The notes under the pieces are model-generated. The model was not told the DNA's origin, made no database searches, and saw only the letters and a program-made list of their open reading frames with translations. A stretch of DNA of 9,647 nt from JBEKZQ01 sp049509675 (GTDB taxonomy: Bacteria; Planctomycetota; Planctomycetia; Pirellulales; Thermoguttaceae), in assembly GCA_049509675.1 (NCBI GenBank), contig JBEKZQ010000242.1, positions 1 to 9,647 on the forward strand, written 5' to 3'. Numbering within the stretch: position 1 is the stretch's first letter; each line of letters begins with the position of its first letter. A program made the translations under genes and the position numbers. Positions 5,826 to 9,647 of the stretch are shown in pieces.

Positions 5826-6443
5826 ATGCCGGACGAAAAGACGAACCCCTACGAGTCACCCGTAGCATCGGAGCAACCCACGTCTGACGTTTCATGGCAT
5901 GAACAGGCGGCGAGAACGGTGCGCATCCTGCAGGTCATCGTGGCGGCGCTGTTTGCAGGCACTCTCTTTTTCCTTTTAATCGCCCTAACATTCGTCCCGC
6001 AGGCCAAGCCGCCGCACCCGATATTGCCGATCTCGCTCACCATGATCGCTGCCGCTTTGCTTGTCGTTGGGCTTATCGCGCGGGCGGCTGTCCTCTGGAA
6101 TGTCACCGCGAAGGCGCGCCGTGAAATAGCCAACGGCACCTACCAGCCCCTTGCACGGCAGCGCGTCGCACCGCTACCGTCCGATGTTGCCGACAAGCCG
6201 CCTGATCCATGCCGCGATGCCACGTATCTCTTGTCGGTCTTTCAGACCAAGACAATAATCAGCGCCGCATTGTTTGAAGGATGGGCATTCTTCGCCACGG
6301 TAGCCTACTTGATCGAGGGCGACCCCCTGGGAGTTGGTTTGGCCATCGTCTTGATCATCGGTGTTGCCGCGCATTTCCCCACCCAATCGCGCGCAATCGC
6401 CTGGGTCGAGCAGCAACTGGAGCTGTTGGAACAGAAAGAGTAG
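5826..6443 (+). CDS. Small four-helix membrane protein with planctomycete NPYESP N-terminus
   Basis: This is a 205-residue integral membrane protein of unknown function. An earlier in-frame ATG at 5799 exists, but 5826 is preferred: GGAG at 5815-5818 is ideally spaced, and the resulting N-terminus MPDEKTNPYESP carries a motif that opens many planctomycete membrane proteins. Hydrophobic segments are near residues 33-57, 65-90, 143-162 and 167-184. A basic and proline-rich cytoplasmic-type loop lies at 95-130, and a charged C-terminal helix at 188-204. No catalytic motif or recognisable domain is visible. Its GC content is clearly lower than that of its neighbours (33 of 60 in 5941-6000 against about 49 of 60 in part of the HEAT gene), which fits later acquisition or relaxed codon choice. 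It converges on the hsp70 gene and seems to be transcribed alone. Confidence 0.82.
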   Translation: MPDEKTNPYESPVASEQPTSDVSWHEQAARTVRILQVIVAALFAGTLFFLLIALTFVPQAKPPHPILPISLTMIAAALLVVGLIARAAVLWNVTAKARREIANGTYQPLARQRVAPLPSDVADKPPDPCRDATYLLSVFQTKTIISAALFEGWAFFATVAYLIEGDPLGVGLAIVLIIGVAAHFPTQSRAIAWVEQQLELLEQKE

Positions 6444-6485
6444 TGGGGCCGAGAGTCGTTGATTCAACTCGTAGCCCCGAAGCAG

Positions 6486-6502
6486 CACTGGCAGAGCCAG
6501 TG
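6486..6502. repeat. Perfect hairpin between convergent genes
   Basis: A 7-3-7 inverted repeat (cactggc, aga, gccagtg) lies midway in the 92-bp gap between the two stop codons. It could slow both polymerases. There is no T-run on either side, so it is not a textbook terminator. I recall this core (ACTGGCAGAGCCAGT) as a dispersed repeat of planctomycete genomes; this is not checked. Confidence 0.6.
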
Positions 6503-6535
6503 GCACACTTCAGCCGGTCCTGACAAGCCCGCCGT

Positions 6536-9472
6536 CTACCGCATTTGTAACCCCTTGGGCAGCGATTCGCCGAAGACGAGCCATTGTTCCTCGCTGTCCA
6601 ACGCGCCGCCCTGGCGCACGAGTTCCAGGAAATGGGCCGGCGCCTGTTGCAGCTCGAGCCACCGGGCGGCGGCGGCCCGCTGCTTCTCGGACAGATCGCG
6701 ATACCGATCGTCGCTGCGCCGGGCCATCTGCATGACGGCCAGCGGCGCGGCCGGGTCGTGCGCCGATTCCATGACGGCCTTGACCCACTCGGCGGCCGCT
6801 TCGCCGGGCACGACCGTGTTCAACGGTCCGTACATCGGCACGCGGGCGCCGAGGCGGCCCAGGGCCCAGAGGATCGGTCCGCGCACCGGCTCCATCTTCC
6901 GCTTGGGCAGCAGATCGCGGAGGATATTGCCCAACTCGATCTTGGTGTTGACCCCCAGCAGTTCCAGGGAGCCCAGGAGCCGCCAGATTTCGGCCGTTTC
7001 CTGGGGCGGGAAGGCGAAGTCGCCACCGCGGCCCCTGCCGGTGGTTAGCAGGCGGTGCAGTCCGCGGATGGGGCCGAGCAGCGGCTCGGCCAGGGCCTGC
7101 TGTTGCCCGGCCAGCAGGCCGCCGCCGACCCGCCGCCAGAGGATGCAGCCCTCGACGCGGCAGGCGGGCGTGGCATGGACCAGTTTTCCCTGCACCAGCC
7201 GCCAGGTCTCGGCCACGCGCCAGTCATCGACCGCCAGGCCATAGCCGGGCCGCAGGGCGAAGCCCAGCAGATTCAGCCAGCGTGCCTCGTGGACCGGGCT
7301 CTTGCGGCGGCCCGGCTCGAACTGGATCAGGGCCTCCCACAGCCGGCGGCAGAGCGAAGTGGGCCAGAGGTTGCGGCCCATCCCCGCGGCCTTGGTCAAG
7401 CGTTTGAGCAGGCCCGGCGGCTCGTCTTGGCCTTCGGGCCCGAAGACGGCGTCGACCAGCGTCCGGCACTGCTGCCAGGAGGCTTCGTCGACAACCCCTT
7501 GGCTTTCGGCCGCCGACTCGTGGGCCGCAACGTCGGTCTGCGTGGCCGAGCGGACATCGAATTGCAACCGCCAACTTCGCCGCCCATCGACCTGGCTGCA
7601 CCACAGGTCCAGCGTGCCGATTTCGGTGAGCCGGGCGTGCAGATCGACCGAGATCCGCTCCGCCTGGCCCTTCTTTCCCGTGCGCAGGACGGTGCGCATG
7701 GGCGGCAGCGGCGTCATCTGCTCGCGGTCGAAGGCCACCAGGTCGCCGGGCCGATCGGTGAGCCGCGTGCTGGAAACGTAAAGCGGGAACTCGACCGGCT
7801 CGGCCACGAGCAGATCGAATTGCCGCTGGGTGAGGTCGATGTTCTGCCCCGGCTCGACGCCCGCCGGAACCAGGCACACGGCGGCCGCCGTTTGGCCGCT
7901 CTCGACGCCGATGTAATAGGTGCGGGCCAGCGCGGCGCCGATGCGCACGCCCTGGCCGCGGCGGACCATGCCGTAATAGGCGGCGCCCCGCGCCACGGCC
8001 AGGTCCAGCCGATCGTTGTCCAGGACGACCAGGTTCCAGGCGCTTGGCGGCGACTGGTGGGGCGGTTCCAGCGGTGAACTGCGGAACCAGTCCTGGAGCA
8101 CGTCGATCAGGCGCTGCCGCAAGGCCGGCGCGAGAAACAAGCCGCCGTTGAACAACACGATGTCGGGCCGGGCCGGATCATGGCCGTCGGCTGCGTCGCC
8201 CGCGTCCAGGGCCACGTGCCGATGGGCCGTCAGGAAGGCCGCCAGGTATCGCGTCACGGCCGGGTCGGGCGCGAACGGCAGACCGAATTCCTGGAACCCG
8301 GAGCCGCGCCGCGCGGGTTTCGCATCCAGCGGCACGCGGGGAAAGAAACCGTCGATCAGCAGATCGTGGACCTCCTGCCGCGTGACTTCGATCTGCCGGG
8401 CGCCGCCGATCAGCCGCGTGCCGGTCGAGGGCAGATTGACCGTCACGCGCTCGGGGGCGTCTTGTGCCAGCAGCGTTTCTTTCAGTTGCCGGCAGCTTTG
8501 CACGAGCATGGCCCATTGCCGCGGCTCCAGCAGCGGCCGGGAAACAAGCGGTTCAGCCGATGGGACCGTCCTGCCGGCGGCCGCGACCAAACGCTGTTCC
8601 AGGTGGTGGGCCAGGGCCAGATCGAGGTTATCGCCGCCGAGGATCAGGTGATCGCCCACGGCCACGCGGTGGAACTGCACGGCGCCATCCTGGCCGCGGC
8701 GGACGCGAATGAGAGTGAAGTCGGAGGTCCCGCCGCCGATGTCGCACACCAGGATTTTTTGGCCGGGCTGAACCAATCGATCCCAGTCGTCGCGGTGCGC
8801 GTAGATCCAGGCGTAGAAGGCGGCCTGCGGCTCCTCGATGAGCACGATGCGGGGCAAGCCGGCCAGGGCGCCGGCGCGAACGGTCAACTCGCGGGCCACT
8901 TCGTCGAACGAGGCGGGAAGCGTGAGCACGAAATCCTGTTCGGCCAGCGGGTCCTTGGGGAAGCGGGCGTCCCAGGCCGCGCGCACATGGGCCAGATATC
9001 GGGCACTGACCTCGACCGGCGAGAGGTGCGCCACGTCGGCCGCCCCATGCCAAGGCAGCAACCCCGCCGTCCGATCCACTCCCGAGTGGCACAGCCAGGA
9101 CTTTGCCGAGTTGATGAGCCGGCCCGGCGCCACGGCCCCGTGATCGCGGGCGAGCACGCCCACGATGTAGGGCGCTGATTCCTCTTGGGGAAAAGGGGGA
9201 CTGGCGCCTTTTGCCGGAACGGCCTTTCCGGTGCTAAGCACAAAAGGAGCCTGTCCCCCTTTTCCGGCCAGTTCGCCGGCGGCGGGCTGATAGTGGAACG
9301 AGGGCAGGGTCTCCAGCGATTCGACCTGTCCCGGCGCGACCAGTTGCGGCACGGCGAAGGTGCGAACCTGCCAGGGCTGCTCTTGGGTATCGACATAGGC
9401 CACGGCCGAGTTCGTCGTGCCCAGGTCGAAGCCGACCACGTAGCGGGAGGGTTTGGAACGATCCGGGGACAT
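6536..9472 (-). CDS. Hsp70/DnaK-like protein with extended C-terminal domain (DUF3731-type)
   Basis: This 978-residue Hsp70-family ATPase is much longer than DnaK (about 640 residues). Nucleotide-binding motifs are intact: phosphate-1 GFDLGTTNSAVA at 14-25, a segment LIEEPQAAFYAW at 211-222 matching the DnaK EPTAA region, phosphate-2 CDIGGGTSDFTL at 243-254, GGDNLD at 279-284, and an adenosine-type motif LFNGGLFLAP at 440-449. Residues about 520-640 resemble a beta-type substrate-binding domain. Residues about 690-970 match, from memory, the DUF3731 region found at the C-terminus of one bacterial Hsp70 branch. The usual DnaK lid and EEVD-like tail are absent. Residues about 70-95 are encoded by a palindromic repeat. 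In other bacteria this branch often neighbours a second Hsp70 and a DUF2760 gene; any such partner would lie beyond the right edge. No Shine-Dalgarno precedes the ATG. The substrate is unknown. Confidence 0.88.
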   Translation of the reverse strand: MSPDRSKPSRYVVGFDLGTTNSAVAYVDTQEQPWQVRTFAVPQLVAPGQVESLETLPSFHYQPAAGELAGKGGQAPFVLSTGKAVPAKGASPPFPQEESAPYIVGVLARDHGAVAPGRLINSAKSWLCHSGVDRTAGLLPWHGAADVAHLSPVEVSARYLAHVRAAWDARFPKDPLAEQDFVLTLPASFDEVARELTVRAGALAGLPRIVLIEEPQAAFYAWIYAHRDDWDRLVQPGQKILVCDIGGGTSDFTLIRVRRGQDGAVQFHRVAVGDHLILGGDNLDLALAHHLEQRLVAAAGRTVPSAEPLVSRPLLEPRQWAMLVQSCRQLKETLLAQDAPERVTVNLPSTGTRLIGGARQIEVTRQEVHDLLIDGFFPRVPLDAKPARRGSGFQEFGLPFAPDPAVTRYLAAFLTAHRHVALDAGDAADGHDPARPDIVLFNGGLFLAPALRQRLIDVLQDWFRSSPLEPPHQSPPSAWNLVVLDNDRLDLAVARGAAYYGMVRRGQGVRIGAALARTYYIGVESGQTAAAVCLVPAGVEPGQNIDLTQRQFDLLVAEPVEFPLYVSSTRLTDRPGDLVAFDREQMTPLPPMRTVLRTGKKGQAERISVDLHARLTEIGTLDLWCSQVDGRRSWRLQFDVRSATQTDVAAHESAAESQGVVDEASWQQCRTLVDAVFGPEGQDEPPGLLKRLTKAAGMGRNLWPTSLCRRLWEALIQFEPGRRKSPVHEARWLNLLGFALRPGYGLAVDDWRVAETWRLVQGKLVHATPACRVEGCILWRRVGGGLLAGQQQALAEPLLGPIRGLHRLLTTGRGRGGDFAFPPQETAEIWRLLGSLELLGVNTKIELGNILRDLLPKRKMEPVRGPILWALGRLGARVPMYGPLNTVVPGEAAAEWVKAVMESAHDPAAPLAVMQMARRSDDRYRDLSEKQRAAAARWLELQQAPAHFLELVRQGGALDSEEQWLVFGESLPKGLQMR
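9189..9265. repeat. Multi-hairpin palindromic repeat inside the Hsp70 coding sequence
   Basis: Two 25-bp outer arms (9189-9213 and 9241-9265) pair at 23 of 25 positions. They enclose two further hairpins: ccggaa/ttccgg at 9214-9231 and gtgct-a-agcac at 9231-9241. The whole 77-bp element is in frame and encodes about residues 70-95 of the Hsp70 protein, rich in Gly, Ala, Pro and Lys. The arms (AAAAGGGGGACAGGCTCC type) look like dispersed REP elements normally found between genes. Confidence 0.8.
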
Positions 9473-9496
9473 GGGAGAGGGATTATGGATTAGGGG

Positions 9497-9530
9497 AGTT
9501 AGGAGAGAGGAGACAGAAGTTAGGAGTTAG
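9497..9530. repeat. 7-bp tandem array, AGTTAGG type (about 5 units)
   Basis: The units are AGTTAGG, AGAGAGG, AGACAGA, AGTTAGG and a partial AGTTAG, with an exact 7-bp period. It is the same sequence family as the ten-unit array at 4093-4162, here 24 bp upstream of the hsp70 start codon and so probably in its leader. Confidence 0.8.
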
Positions 9531-9647
9531 CCCAAGTTACGCTGTTGCGCGGGAAAATGCAATGATTTGGGCCGGTCCGTGAATGTAAGTCCAATGGCGA
9601 TGGCGTTTCTTTGGCCGCAAGGTGTTGTAGTGAAGACCTTCTTGCTT
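9531..9647. other. Unassigned lower-GC stretch at right edge
   Basis: I count 60 G+C in these 117 bases, well below the coding regions. Two minus-strand frames are open from the window edge, to stops at 9537-9539 and 9527-9529, but neither can be matched to a known protein. It may hold the hsp70 promoter, the end of a gene, or part of a repeat. The sequence jumps from the heptad array at 9530 into this different composition. No function can be assigned. Confidence 0.4.

Noticed and set aside
7055..8077. 340-aa plus-strand frame antisense to hsp70
   Set aside because: Composition matches a shadow frame, and the Hsp70 motifs on the other strand are decisive.
9189..9265. tRNA gene, suggested by the several-hairpin fold
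   Set aside because: It lacks the D- and T-loop consensus bases and anticodon-arm geometry, and it lies in frame within hsp70.

Overview
The window reads as a chromosomal segment of a high-GC planctomycete, probably of the Pirellulales. This is an inference. It rests on a small membrane protein beginning with the NPYESP-type N-terminus common in that phylum, a large HEAT-repeat protein, a long Hsp70 with an extended C-terminal domain, strongly GC-biased coding, and gene borders crowded with short palindromic and 7-bp tandem repeats. No rRNA, tRNA, CRISPR array or complete insertion sequence is visible.

Layout, left to right. Positions 2-1942 (+) hold the 3' part of a HEAT-repeat gene. Positions 1943-2475 hold no gene, only repeats: a heptad array, a REP-like hairpin and a 31-bp inverted repeat. 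From 5460 down to 2476 on the minus strand runs a four-gene zinc-uptake operon. Its order is a 93-aa ribbon-helix-helix/Cys-rich protein, a ZnuA-like binding protein, a ZnuC-like ATPase and a ZnuB-like permease. The first two genes overlap by 4 bp and the last two by 8 bp. znuA and znuC are separated by 126 bp made almost entirely of a ten-unit heptad array and a hairpin. The operon has a plausible promoter at 5500-5527, and its -10 lies within a perfect 7-1-7 palindrome (5494-5508). Positions 5509-5757 are built of nested repeats. A near-consensus promoter then precedes a 205-aa membrane protein gene (5826-6443, +). A short convergent spacer with a perfect hairpin separates it from a 978-aa Hsp70-like gene (9472-6536, -). 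The last 175 bp hold another heptad array and a stretch of lower GC that I cannot identify.

Together the znu genes would make a high-affinity Zn(II) (less likely Mn/Fe) ABC importer. The lead gene combines a DNA-binding fold with a cluster of Cys and His residues, so the operon may encode its own metal-responsive regulator of a type different from Fur-family Zur. This is the most likely undescribed system in the window.

A second unusual feature is a palindromic repeat with two inner hairpins lying in frame inside the Hsp70 coding sequence, where it encodes about 26 residues of the ATPase domain. A third is that four of the five intergenic stretches carry arrays with an exact 7-bp period, in different sequence families.
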